NCBI RefSeq assembly: GCF_002813375.1
Contig: NZ_PHUJ01000003.1
Coordinates: forward strand, 682,001-746,000
DNA: 64,000 nucleotides
DNA from: Pseudonocardia alni
Lineage (GTDB): Bacteria; Actinomycetota; Actinomycetes; Mycobacteriales; Pseudonocardiaceae
Reading direction: 5' to 3'
Under the pieces are notes generated by a model that was given only the letters and a program-made list of their open reading frames with translations, had not been told where the DNA came from and did not search any database. Of the stretch, positions 49,388 through 57,407 are shown piece by piece (within the stretch, counting starts at the first letter, position 1; every line of letters starts with the position of its first letter). A program made the position numbers and the translations under genes.

Positions 49388-51076
49388 TCTGTGGAGGTGG
49401 GTCACACGCGCCGGTCGCAGTCGGTTCAGGGCGGCCGCGACCTCGTGCCGCCGCGGGACCGCGACGTCCACGGGGGCGCCCCGGGTGATCGCGTCGGGCC
49501 CCTCGCGGCGCACCGCCTCCTCCAGCCGGTCCAGGGCCTGTGCGAGGGTGACCCCGCGCAGGTCGAGGGCGGCCAGGGCGCACCCGACGCCGGTGGTCTG
49601 GCCGGGGTCGGCGAGCTGGGCGATCGCGGACAGGTCGATGTCGTCGGCGCCGAAGGTGAGCCGGCCGCGGCCACGGGCGGTGACCCGGCGCCGGCCGCGC
49701 ACCGAGGCGTCCACGCTGCGGGGGTCGAACTCGCGGCGCGCGAACGCCGGGAACGCGATGTCGCCCGCCTCGTCCGCCCGCCCGGCGATCTCCCGGGCCC
49801 GCCCGGTGACCTCGGAGGCGGTGTAGTCCTGCAGCAGGACCACCGTGTCGGCGCGGTCGAGGTACTCCCCCGACCCGCCCATGACGAGCACGGTGGACAC
49901 CCCGTGCCCGCGGTGCAGCGGCCGGACCCGCTCGACGAACGGGACCAGCGGCTCGGCCGGGATCAGCGCGCGCATCCGGTCGTCGCGGATCATGGCGTTG
50001 GTGGCGGCGGTGTCCTCGTCGATCAGCAGCACGCCGGCACCGGCCTCCAGCGCCTCGACCGTGGCGGCGGCCTGGGAGGTCGACCCGGACGCCGACTCCG
50101 TCGAGAAGTCGTCGGTGGGATTACCGGACGGCAGACCGGTGACGAAGGCCGACACGTCGACGCGCTGCACCGAGCGCTCGTCCTCGGCGCGTACCGACAC
50201 CGTGTCGGCACGGGCGACGACGAACTCACGGCCGTCGCCGGGGACGTGGTCGTACACGCCGCTCTCCAGCGCGCGCAGCAGCGTGGACTTGCCGTGGTAG
50301 CCACCGCCGACGATCAGCGTGACCCCCTCGGGGACGCCCATCCCGGTCACCGTGCCGCGGTGCGGGACGTCCAGGGTCACCCGCAGCTCCGGCGGGGAGA
50401 CGAACGGGACCCCGCCGGCCAGCGGCCGGTCGTCGACACCGGAGAGCCGCGGCAGCCCCGCGCCGTCGGCGACGAACCCGACCAGGCCACGACCGGCCAG
50501 CGCGTCGCGCAGGGCACCCGCGTCCTCGACGGTCTCCACGAACTCCTGCGCCGCGGCGGTGTCGGCGGTCTCCCAGCGCAGCGCGCCGAGCACCGCGCGG
50601 GGCAGCACGACCGTCAGCGCGGCGGCCGCGGCCCCGCCGTCGATCCGGCGACCACGGCCGGGCAGCGGGACCGACAGCTCGGCGACGACCGTGCCGTCGG
50701 GCCGGATGCGGACCGCGCTGCGGTCGAGCACCTCCTGGCCGCCCGCGTCGACCCGCAGGGTGCTGTGCTCCACGGCGCGGCGCAGGGCGCGGGCGAGGAA
50801 CCCGCCGAGGGCACGCGCGCGGACGGCGCCGCGGTGCAGGCCGGGCGGCAGTCCCGCGGTCCGGGCGGGCACGGTCACCCGCAGCCGCGACGGCGGCGCG
50901 AACGGGTCGGCCTGCACCGTCCGGATCTCGAGGTCGTAGCCGTCCTCACCGGACCAGACGCCGGTGAGGCCCTTGTAGGAGCGGTAGGAGGCTCCGTCGA
51001 GGTCCTGCAGCCGGTGACCGAGCGCGGCGACGTCGCCACGCCGGCGGGGCGCGTCCGGGCGGTCGTACGGGGTCAT
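49373..51076 (-). CDS. ABC-class ATPase, COG3044 family
   Basis: A 567-residue soluble P-loop ATPase of the predicted ATPase of the ABC class family. An N-terminal domain (about 1-240, with SYRSYKGLTGVW and DPFAPPSRLRV) precedes the nucleotide-binding part with Walker A GGGYHGKST (257-265). Walker B-like sequence is GAGVLLIDEDTAATNAMIRD, followed by a conserved VLVMGGSGEYLDRAD. There is no membrane partner nearby, so it is not a transporter ATPase. GGAGGAG precedes the ATG at 51076. The biological role of the family is unknown. Confidence 0.88.
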   Translation of the reverse strand: MTPYDRPDAPRRRGDVAALGHRLQDLDGASYRSYKGLTGVWSGEDGYDLEIRTVQADPFAPPSRLRVTVPARTAGLPPGLHRGAVRARALGGFLARALRRAVEHSTLRVDAGGQEVLDRSAVRIRPDGTVVAELSVPLPGRGRRIDGGAAAAALTVVLPRAVLGALRWETADTAAAQEFVETVEDAGALRDALAGRGLVGFVADGAGLPRLSGVDDRPLAGGVPFVSPPELRVTLDVPHRGTVTGMGVPEGVTLIVGGGYHGKSTLLRALESGVYDHVPGDGREFVVARADTVSVRAEDERSVQRVDVSAFVTGLPSGNPTDDFSTESASGSTSQAAATVEALEAGAGVLLIDEDTAATNAMIRDDRMRALIPAEPLVPFVERVRPLHRGHGVSTVLVMGGSGEYLDRADTVVLLQDYTASEVTGRAREIAGRADEAGDIAFPAFARREFDPRSVDASVRGRRRVTARGRGRLTFGADDIDLSAIAQLADPGQTTGVGCALAALDLRGVTLAQALDRLEEAVRREGPDAITRGAPVDVAVPRRHEVAAALNRLRPARVTHLHRNGQI

Positions 51077-51123
51077 GCGGGGTTCTCTCCTCCACCGTCG
51101 TGGCGGCCACCCGCGGACCCCGC

Positions 51124-51152
51124 CGGGCCCGGTCCGCGGCGGACCGGGCCCG
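51124..51152 (-). terminator. Hairpin downstream of the DUF4232 lipoprotein gene
   Basis: CGGGCCCGGTCC (51124-51135) and GGACCGGGCCCG (51141-51152) form a perfect 12-bp stem with a 5-base loop, between the DUF4232 gene and the COG3044 ATPase gene, both on the minus strand. Confidence 0.7.
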
Positions 51153-51160
51153 GGTGCGGG

Positions 51161-51841
51161 TCAGCGCGCGGTGAACGCCTGGATCACCAGCTGGTCCCCG
51201 GGCGGGGTGGCGGCACAGCCGGTGCCCTCCATCGGGACGAACAGCGAGTCGGTCTCGCCGGGCGGGTACACGCGCAGGCCGCGCACGGCCGTCGGGCGGC
51301 AGGCCGCCTCGTCGAAGTTGCGCACGTTCACCACCCGCAGTGTCGCACCGGTGGTCCCGCCGGGGGCGAGGCGCACCGGGTCGCCGTGCCCGCCCTGCAT
51401 CGCGGCGGCCGGGCCGATCTGGTGCCCGTCGTCGCCGCCGACGTAGGACACACCGGGGAAGCCCCGCACGTAGCAGGTGCGGCCGCCCTGGTTGCGCAGC
51501 GTCAGCGTCACGTACGACGAGCCCGCGGCGCCGCCGCCCGGGTCGGCCGCGACCGAGCCGGCGAGCTCGGAGGTGTGGCAGCGCTCGTCGCCGCCCGCCT
51601 CGGCGCCACCGGTGCCGGTGTGGGTACCACCGTTCCCGGCTCCCCCGGCCGATCCGGCACCCCCGGCGTCGGACACCGGGGCGCTCGTCGTCGGCGCGGT
51701 GGGACCCGGGGTGGCGGAGGCGCCACCGGACCCGGCGGCCGCCGGCCAGTCACCACCGCCCCCGCAACCGGCCAGCACGGCGCCGCAGGCGGCGATGGTC
51801 ACGGCCCAGCGGGCGGTGCGGTGCAGGACGTACCCGTCCAT
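51161..51841 (-). CDS. DUF4232 lipoprotein
   Basis: A 226-residue secreted lipoprotein. The signal is ARWAVTIAACGAVLAGCGGGG with the lipobox LAGC, followed by a Gly/Ala/Thr-rich linker. The DUF4232 domain begins near residue 85 (CHTSELAGSVAADPGG) and carries the conserved TLTLRNQGGRTCYVRGFPGV, YVGGDDGHQIGPA and C-terminal CAATPP segments; three or four Cys may form disulfides. ATG at 51841 has GGGGGA upstream. It is the intact paralogue of the frameshifted gene at 34569-35208. The family is common on the actinobacterial surface but uncharacterised. Confidence 0.88.
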   Translation of the reverse strand: MDGYVLHRTARWAVTIAACGAVLAGCGGGGDWPAAAGSGGASATPGPTAPTTSAPVSDAGGAGSAGGAGNGGTHTGTGGAEAGGDERCHTSELAGSVAADPGGGAAGSSYVTLTLRNQGGRTCYVRGFPGVSYVGGDDGHQIGPAAAMQGGHGDPVRLAPGGTTGATLRVVNVRNFDEAACRPTAVRGLRVYPPGETDSLFVPMEGTGCAATPPGDQLVIQAFTAR

Positions 51842-51867
51842 GTCAGTCCCCCGATCGTCATGGTCTG

Positions 51868-51904
51868 TACGTCTCTTCGGACGTATCGGCACGCAACCGG
51901 TTGC
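51868..51904. promoter_or_regulatory. Palindromes in the DUF4232/DUF368 divergent region
   Basis: TACGTC-TCTTCG-GACGTA (51868-51885) is a 6-bp inverted repeat with a 6-base spacer, and GCAACCGGTTGC (51893-51904) is a perfect 12-bp palindrome. Both lie in the 138-base gap between divergent genes and are candidate operators. Confidence 0.45.
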
Positions 51905-51979
51905 CCCGATCCTTCGTGATGCGAACGAGAATTCACCCGTCCGTCCCCGATCGTCGCCCGGTCGGTACCGTCCTGCCCT

Positions 51980-53077
51980 GTGTTGTCGCGTATGTCCGGT
52001 ATTCACCTGGCCCGTGGGGCCGCGATCGGCGTGGTCGAGACCGTCCCGGGGGTCAGCGGCGGGACCATGGCCCTGGTCGTCGGGATCTACGAGCGCCTGA
52101 TCGCCCAGGGGGCCCACCTCGTCGCCGCGGCCCGGGGTCTGCTTCCGGGCGCGGCGGGCGGTGACGTGGCGCCCCGCGAGGAGCTGCGACGGCTGGACTG
52201 GGGCCTGCTGCTCCCCGTCGCACTGGGCATGGTGCTGGCGGTCGTGGCGGCGTCGCAGGTGCTCCCGGGGCTGATCGAGGACCACCCCGTCGGCGCCCGG
52301 GCGGTGTTCCTGGGGATGGTCGCCGCGTCGGTGGCGGTACCGCTGCGGATCACCGGACGGCTGCGCGGGCTGCGGGAGTGGGCGCTGGTCGTCGTCGCGT
52401 TCACGGTGACGTTCGCGGTCAGCGCGCTCCCCCCGGCCGCCGGCGAGGGCCGCCCACCGATGCCGCTGGTCGGACTGGCCGCGGCGATCGCGGTGTGCGC
52501 GCTGGTGCTGCCGGGCTTCTCCGGGTCGTTCCTGCTGCTGGTGTTCGGGCTCTACGAGCCGACCCTGCGCGCGGTGCGCGACCTCGACCTGGCCTACATC
52601 GCCGTGTTCGGGCTCGGCGCCGTGCTGGGGCTCGCGAGCTTCGTGTCGGTGCTGACCTGGCTGCTGGAGCACCACCGCCGCACCCTGATGGTGATCATGA
52701 TCGGGGTGCTGCTGGGGGCGCTGCGGGCGCTGTGGCCCTGGCAGGACGACGCCCGCGGTGTGCTGGCGCCCGACCCGGGCTGGTGGTGGATGCTGCTGCC
52801 GGCCGCGGCCGGCGCGGCGGCCGTCCTGGCGATCATGGCCGTCGAGCGGCGGATGGACGGGTCGGTGGACCCGGCCGCCCCGGACGACACCTCCGGCCGC
52901 GCCCCCGAGCAGGCCCCCGACCAGGCCGCGACCCAGGTCATGGACCGCGTCCCGGGCCCCGTCGCGGACCCGGGCGCGCACCGCACCGTGGACCGGACCG
53001 CGGACCCGACCGTGGACCACGCCGACGTGACCCGCCCGATCCCCCGGGTGGAGCCGCCGCCGCGCCGCGACCGCTGA
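51980..53077 (+). CDS. popT: DUF368 membrane protein, polyprenyl-phosphate transporter (PopT-like)
   Basis: A 365-residue membrane protein with about eight hydrophobic segments and the DUF368 signatures ARGAAIGVVETVPGVSGGTM and ALVLPGFSGSFLLLVFGLYE, which form the inverted repeat of the family. DUF368 proteins (PopT) have been shown to recycle undecaprenyl phosphate across the membrane; in actinobacteria decaprenyl phosphate is a likely substrate, feeding arabinan and peptidoglycan synthesis. The last ~85 residues are a disordered acidic/Pro tail (PAAPDDTSGRAPEQAPDQAA), absent from shorter homologues. GTG at 51980 or ATG at 51992; no ribosome binding site is clear. Confidence 0.85.
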   Translation: MLSRMSGIHLARGAAIGVVETVPGVSGGTMALVVGIYERLIAQGAHLVAAARGLLPGAAGGDVAPREELRRLDWGLLLPVALGMVLAVVAASQVLPGLIEDHPVGARAVFLGMVAASVAVPLRITGRLRGLREWALVVVAFTVTFAVSALPPAAGEGRPPMPLVGLAAAIAVCALVLPGFSGSFLLLVFGLYEPTLRAVRDLDLAYIAVFGLGAVLGLASFVSVLTWLLEHHRRTLMVIMIGVLLGALRALWPWQDDARGVLAPDPGWWWMLLPAAAGAAAVLAIMAVERRMDGSVDPAAPDDTSGRAPEQAPDQAATQVMDRVPGPVADPGAHRTVDRTADPTVDHADVTRPIPRVEPPPRRDR

Positions 53078-53114
53078 TCGGCGGGCCCGGGATCCCGGTG
53101 GCCGGGCGCCCGGC

Positions 53115-54638
53115 TCAGCGCTCCAGCCACTCCGGGCGTCCGGAGCCGCGGGGGACGAGAACCGTGCGGTACTCCCCCGGCGTCGCGCTCATCGTGACCT
53201 GGTCGGTCACCCCCTGGTAGTGCCCCAGCGGTGTCTGCGCGGTGAACGTCTCCGGGGCGGGGTAGGCGTGGCGCTCGCCGGTGCCCGCGACCTCGCGGGC
53301 GTAGCCGAGGTCGAGGACCCCGAGCTCCAGCATCCAGAGCGCGGCCCGGGCCAGCGACACCTCCACCGCCCAGGAGCCGCCCTCCACCGCGCGGCGGCGC
53401 AGTGCCGCCGCGACCCCGGCGGCGGTCAGCCAGGACACGATGTAGTCGTTGACGACCAGGATCGGTGAGAGCCGGGGCGCCACCGTCGGGTCGGTGGCCG
53501 AGCCGCCCTCCAGGGTCATCATCCCGACCAGGGTGCCCGCGGACTGGTCGAACCCGACGCGGTGCGCCCACGGCCCGACCGGCCCGTGCAGGGTGTTCGA
53601 GGCGTGCACGATGCCGGGCCGCACCGCGGCGGCCTCCTCGGCGGACAGCCCGAGCCGGGCCAGGTAGCCGGGGCGACGGTTGGCGTAGAACACGTCGGCG
53701 TCGGCGAGCAGCCCGCGCAGCAGCGCGGCGCCGTCGGCGGCGTGCGGGTCCACCGTGGCGGACCGCACGCCGACGTTCGCGGTGACGTAGGTGCTGTCGT
53801 GCTCGAACTCCGTGGGGCGCCAGATGTTGAGCACATCCGCGCCGTGCAGGGCCAGCGCCCGGCCGGTCCCGGCGCCGGCGATGACGTGACCCATCCCGAG
53901 CGCGCGCAGCCCGTCCAGCGGCAGGTCGGCGCGGCGGCGCCGCGGGAACGGCTCGGGCGGGGCGTCGCCGATGCGGCGCAGGGTGATCGGCGGGGTGCCG
54001 GCCAGCGCCGCGTGCTGCTCGGTCGCGAGCCACTCGGCGGGGGTGCGGGCCATCGGCATGACGATGCCGGCGTCGCTCGCGGCCGCCTCCAGCTCGGCGG
54101 CGTCCCACCGGGCGACCGCGTCGGCGACGCCGCTCTCGGGCACCCCGAGGAAGGTCTCCGCCCGGGCCCGCAGTGCCGGATAGGGGTTGAGCGGCATCAC
54201 CCAGCGGTCGTCGCGGGTACGGTGGAAGGAGAACCCGAGCGCCTGCGAGGTGATCGCCGGGCTGGCGGCGGGATGGCCGTTCACCAGCTCCCAGCGGCGG
54301 TCGTAGAACGGGCAGAGCCGGTGCGGGGCGCGGCGCACGTCGACGGTGACGTCCTGGCCGTCGCCGCCGCGGTCGCGGTGCACCGCGGCCATCCCGACCG
54401 ACTTCGCGGCGAGCGCGACGGCCGCACCGCCGCCGAGGCGCAGCGCGCTGGGCACGACCGGGTCGGCGCCGACGAAGCCGACCCGCCCGCCGGCGTCGGC
54501 GCCGCTCATCCCGACGCAGCCCAGCAGCCCGTCGAGGGCCGCGCCGGGGTCGAAGGCGTCGTCGGTTGCGGGGGACGCGACGTTCGCGAGGATGCGCTCG
54601 GCGGTGGCGTCGCCGGTCGTGGCGGCGGGGGTGGTCAT
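53115..54638 (-). CDS. CaiB/BaiF family CoA transferase
   Basis: A 507-residue type III CoA transferase. The second half has the family core: a GMGHVIAGAGTGRALALHGA segment, DPHAADGAALLRGLLADADVF, the FYANRRPGYLARLGL loop and the C-terminal SWLTAAGVAAALRRR. The N-terminal ~220 residues are a CaiB-like domain with LGGGAAVALAAKS and FHRTRDDRWVM. ATG at 54638 overlaps the stop of the AtuA-family gene (ATGA). The pairing with an AtuA-family protein and a LysR regulator points to catabolism of a branched or terpenoid acid. The CoA acceptor is unknown. Confidence 0.88.
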   Translation of the reverse strand: MTTPAATTGDATAERILANVASPATDDAFDPGAALDGLLGCVGMSGADAGGRVGFVGADPVVPSALRLGGGAAVALAAKSVGMAAVHRDRGGDGQDVTVDVRRAPHRLCPFYDRRWELVNGHPAASPAITSQALGFSFHRTRDDRWVMPLNPYPALRARAETFLGVPESGVADAVARWDAAELEAAASDAGIVMPMARTPAEWLATEQHAALAGTPPITLRRIGDAPPEPFPRRRRADLPLDGLRALGMGHVIAGAGTGRALALHGADVLNIWRPTEFEHDSTYVTANVGVRSATVDPHAADGAALLRGLLADADVFYANRRPGYLARLGLSAEEAAAVRPGIVHASNTLHGPVGPWAHRVGFDQSAGTLVGMMTLEGGSATDPTVAPRLSPILVVNDYIVSWLTAAGVAAALRRRAVEGGSWAVEVSLARAALWMLELGVLDLGYAREVAGTGERHAYPAPETFTAQTPLGHYQGVTDQVTMSATPGEYRTVLVPRGSGRPEWLER

Positions 54639-56383
54639 GCGGTGGGTCCTTCCACGTGCCGGGCCCGCAGGTACTCGCCCACGGACTTGCCGATCTGGTC
54701 CACGCGCAGGTTGGCCGAGCCGCCCGAGCCGAGCAGCCCGACGAGCACCAGGTGCACCGCGCGCAGGTGCGGGAACTCGTGGCGGACGATGCGGCCCCCC
54801 GCCTCGGGGAGCAGCGCGGCCGCCCGCCCGGTGGTCAGGGTGGCACGCAGCCACTCCCAGTGCGCGGGGTCGCGGCACCAGACGCCCACGTTGGCGTTGC
54901 CGCCCTTGTCCCCCGCCCGGGCCCACGTGTACTCGCCCAGCTCGGCGCGCGGGCCGGTCGGTGCGGGCAGGTCCGGCTCCGGGTGCACCGGCTGCGCGGT
55001 CTCCTCCGGAGTGGCGGTCCGGGTGGCGCGCGGGACCTCGACCCGGCTGCCGTCGTCGAGGACGGCGTGGTGGTCGAGCAGCGCGGACTCCAGCAGCGCG
55101 GGCCAGTACTCGATCCGCGGCCACGGCTGCGACGCCCGTGGCGCGTGCCCGTCGTGGTGGAAGCCGGGGAAGCCCTGCAGGTACAGCGACCCGACGGCCG
55201 GTGCGAACCGGAGCAGCGGTTCCTTCTCGCGGGCGGTCGCGATCACCCGGATCGGAACGGTCGCCGCCCACTGGGTCGGCGGGTCGACCGCGGCGACGCC
55301 GAGCGGGGTGACCTCGAGGGAGTCGACGTGCCCCTCCAGCGCGGCACGCAGCTGGGTGCGCAGCAGCTCCACCTTGCCCTCGACGTCCGGGGCGGTGCAG
55401 AACAGCATCGTGGAGATCTCGTAGCCGATCGGGGCGAACACCGCGACCTTCGCCGTGGGCGGCGGCGGGGACCCGGTGACGGGGCCGATCGCGACCCGGT
55501 CCGGGCCCTCCTGGCTCAGCCGCACGGTGTCGAGGTGCACGGTGACGTCGGGGTTCAGGTAGCGGGGGCCCTGGATCTCGTAGAGCAGCTGCGCGGTGAC
55601 GGTGTCCACGGTGACGGTGCCGCCGTCGCGGGCGTGCTTGGTGATCACCGAGGAGCCGTCGGCGGCGACCTCGGCGATCGGGAAGCCGGGGCGCAGCATG
55701 CCGGGCACCGACCGGAACCCGGAGAAGTTGCCGCCGGTGGCGTGCGCGCCGCACTCGATGACGTGCCCGGCGGTGACCGCGCCGGCCAGCGCGTCGAACT
55801 CGTCTGGGCCCCAGCCGTGCCACCAGGCGGCCGGGCCGGCGGTGAGCGAGGCGTCGGTGGCCCGCCCGGTCACGACGACGTCGGCGCCGGCGGCCAGCGC
55901 CGCGGCGATCCCGAAGCCGCCGAGGTAGGCGTTCGCGGTGATCGGGGTGAACCCCCAGTCCTTGAGCGGGGCGCCGGTGTCGAGGTGCTCGAGCCCGTGG
56001 CCGTCGGTGTGGAAGTCGGCGAGCCGGTCGAACACCCCGTCCCCGGCGACGTGCGCGACCCGCAGCGACAACCCGGCCGCCGCGATCCGGCCGCGCAGCT
56101 CCCGCGCCATCCCGGCCGGGTCGAACCCGCCCGCGTTGGTGACGACCCGGATCCCGCGCCGGGCGATCTCGGGCAGGTGCGGGGTGAGCTGGTCCAGGGC
56201 GTAGGCGACGTAGCCGGGGCCGCCGCGCCCGGCCGCGGCGGCGAGCGCGGCGAGGGTGATCTCGGCGAGGTAGTCGCCCATCAGGACGTCGACCGGGTCA
56301 CCGGCCATCGCCTCGTCGACGGCGGTGTACCGGTCGCCGAGGTAGCCGGAGACGTTCGCGATGCGCACGGGACGGGAGGCCAT
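54635..56383 (-). CDS. Acyclic terpene utilisation AtuA family protein (DUF1446)
   Basis: A 582-residue protein of the AtuA/DUF1446 family. The N-terminal domain (about 1-460) carries IANVSGYLGDR, DVLMGDYLAEITLA, VVTNAGGFDP, VVTGRATDASLTAGP and AWWHGW motifs; the C-terminal ~110 residues (ARAGDKGGNANVGVWCRDP, HLVLVGLLGSGGSANLRVD) are the AtuA-like ferredoxin-fold domain, fused here. In Pseudomonas AtuA is required for citronellol/geraniol catabolism, but the biochemical step is not settled. ATG at 56383 is used; a GTG three codons upstream is possible. Divergent from a LysR regulator. Confidence 0.88.
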   Translation of the reverse strand: MASRPVRIANVSGYLGDRYTAVDEAMAGDPVDVLMGDYLAEITLAALAAAAGRGGPGYVAYALDQLTPHLPEIARRGIRVVTNAGGFDPAGMARELRGRIAAAGLSLRVAHVAGDGVFDRLADFHTDGHGLEHLDTGAPLKDWGFTPITANAYLGGFGIAAALAAGADVVVTGRATDASLTAGPAAWWHGWGPDEFDALAGAVTAGHVIECGAHATGGNFSGFRSVPGMLRPGFPIAEVAADGSSVITKHARDGGTVTVDTVTAQLLYEIQGPRYLNPDVTVHLDTVRLSQEGPDRVAIGPVTGSPPPPTAKVAVFAPIGYEISTMLFCTAPDVEGKVELLRTQLRAALEGHVDSLEVTPLGVAAVDPPTQWAATVPIRVIATAREKEPLLRFAPAVGSLYLQGFPGFHHDGHAPRASQPWPRIEYWPALLESALLDHHAVLDDGSRVEVPRATRTATPEETAQPVHPEPDLPAPTGPRAELGEYTWARAGDKGGNANVGVWCRDPAHWEWLRATLTTGRAAALLPEAGGRIVRHEFPHLRAVHLVLVGLLGSGGSANLRVDQIGKSVGEYLRARHVEGPTA

Positions 56384-56443
56384 GCAGGTCACGGTAAGGC
56401 GCCGGTCAGCGCCGCCACCAGGACCGATACGTGCAGGCGGACG

Positions 56444-56458
56444 TGACCTCTAGGGTCA
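56444..56458. promoter_or_regulatory. LysR-associated palindrome TGACC-N5-GGTCA
   Basis: TGACC-TCTAG-GGTCA is a perfect inverted repeat just upstream of the LysR start codon. The GGTCA half site also occurs at 56387-56391 and 56404-56408 in the same 81-base divergent region. A TAGGGT hexamer inside it could be the lysR -10, making the lysR mRNA leaderless. Confidence 0.5.
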
Positions 56459-56464
56459 TGCTGC

Positions 56465-57370
56465 GTGGAGCTGTTCCATCTGCGGTACTTCCTCGCCGTC
56501 GCCGACGAGCTGAACCTGACCCGGGCGGCGGCCCGGCTGCACCTCGCCGCGTCGCCGTTGTCGCGGCGGGTCCGCGACCTGGAGCGGGAGCTCGGCGCGC
56601 CGCTGTTCACCCGGTCCGCGCGCGGGATGGCGCTCACCGCGGCCGGACGGGCGCTGCTGCCGCGGGCCCGCGACATCGTGGCCCGGGTGGAGGCGCTGCC
56701 CGGGGCGCTGGCCGCCGCGGACGGGCACCCGGTCGTCGTGGTGGGGATGGCGCCGGACGTGACCGCGGCGGTCCGCGACGGGTTCCTGGAGCGGCTGCGG
56801 GCCGCCCGTCCGGAGCTGGCGGTGCGGATCCGGCCAGGGACCAGCGCGGAGCTGGCCCGCGCGGTGGCGCGCCGCGAGCTGGACCTGGCGTTCCTGCACG
56901 GTGGGAGCGACGACCCCGGGCTGACCGTGCGGCGGGTGGACACCCGGCCGGCGGCCGTCGTCGTGGGGCACGGGCGCGGCTTCGACGACCGGACCGAGGT
57001 CCGCCTCGAGGAGCTGGCGGAGCTGCCGTACGTGTCCATCCGCTACGACGCCGCGCCGGCGGTCTACCGGGCCACCGGGGAGCTGCTCGCCCGGCACGGC
57101 GTGCACCGGCGGATCGAGCTCGACACCCACAATCCGGGCGACCTCACCCACGTCGTCGCCGCCGGGGAGGCGTTCACGCTGGTCGGGCTGGGGTCCGGCG
57201 CCACGCACAAGGCGTTCGTCGGGGAGCCGGTGCACGTGCTGCCGGTGACCGGGGCGCAGGTGCGGCTGGGCACCGACGCGGTGTGGCGCGGCGACCGGGC
57301 CGCCGACCCCGGCGACGTCGTCGGGGTGCTGGCGGCCGCGGCCGGGACGCCGACGGGCCCCGTGGCGTGA
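56465..57370 (+). CDS. LysR family transcriptional regulator
   Basis: A 301-residue LysR regulator. The N-terminal HTH is LRYFLAVADELNLTRAAARL, then SPLSRRVRDLERELGAPLFT; the effector domain follows from about residue 90. GTG at 56465 lies 6 bases after the palindrome. It is divergent from the AtuA/CoA transferase pair and probably its activator. It is convergent with the MHS transporter gene; a perfect hairpin overlaps its stop codon. Confidence 0.92.
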   Translation: MELFHLRYFLAVADELNLTRAAARLHLAASPLSRRVRDLERELGAPLFTRSARGMALTAAGRALLPRARDIVARVEALPGALAAADGHPVVVVGMAPDVTAAVRDGFLERLRAARPELAVRIRPGTSAELARAVARRELDLAFLHGGSDDPGLTVRRVDTRPAAVVVGHGRGFDDRTEVRLEELAELPYVSIRYDAAPAVYRATGELLARHGVHRRIELDTHNPGDLTHVVAAGEAFTLVGLGSGATHKAFVGEPVHVLPVTGAQVRLGTDAVWRGDRAADPGDVVGVLAAAAGTPTGPVA

Positions 57371-57383
57371 TGCCACGGGGCCC
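57355..57383. terminator. Bidirectional terminator overlapping the LysR stop
   Basis: GGGCCCCGTGGC (57355-57366) and GCCACGGGGCCC (57372-57383) form a perfect 12-bp stem with a 5-base loop that includes the TGA of the LysR gene. It separates convergent genes. Confidence 0.8.
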
Positions 57384-57407
57384 GGCTGCGGGACGGGTGC
57401 GGTCGGG

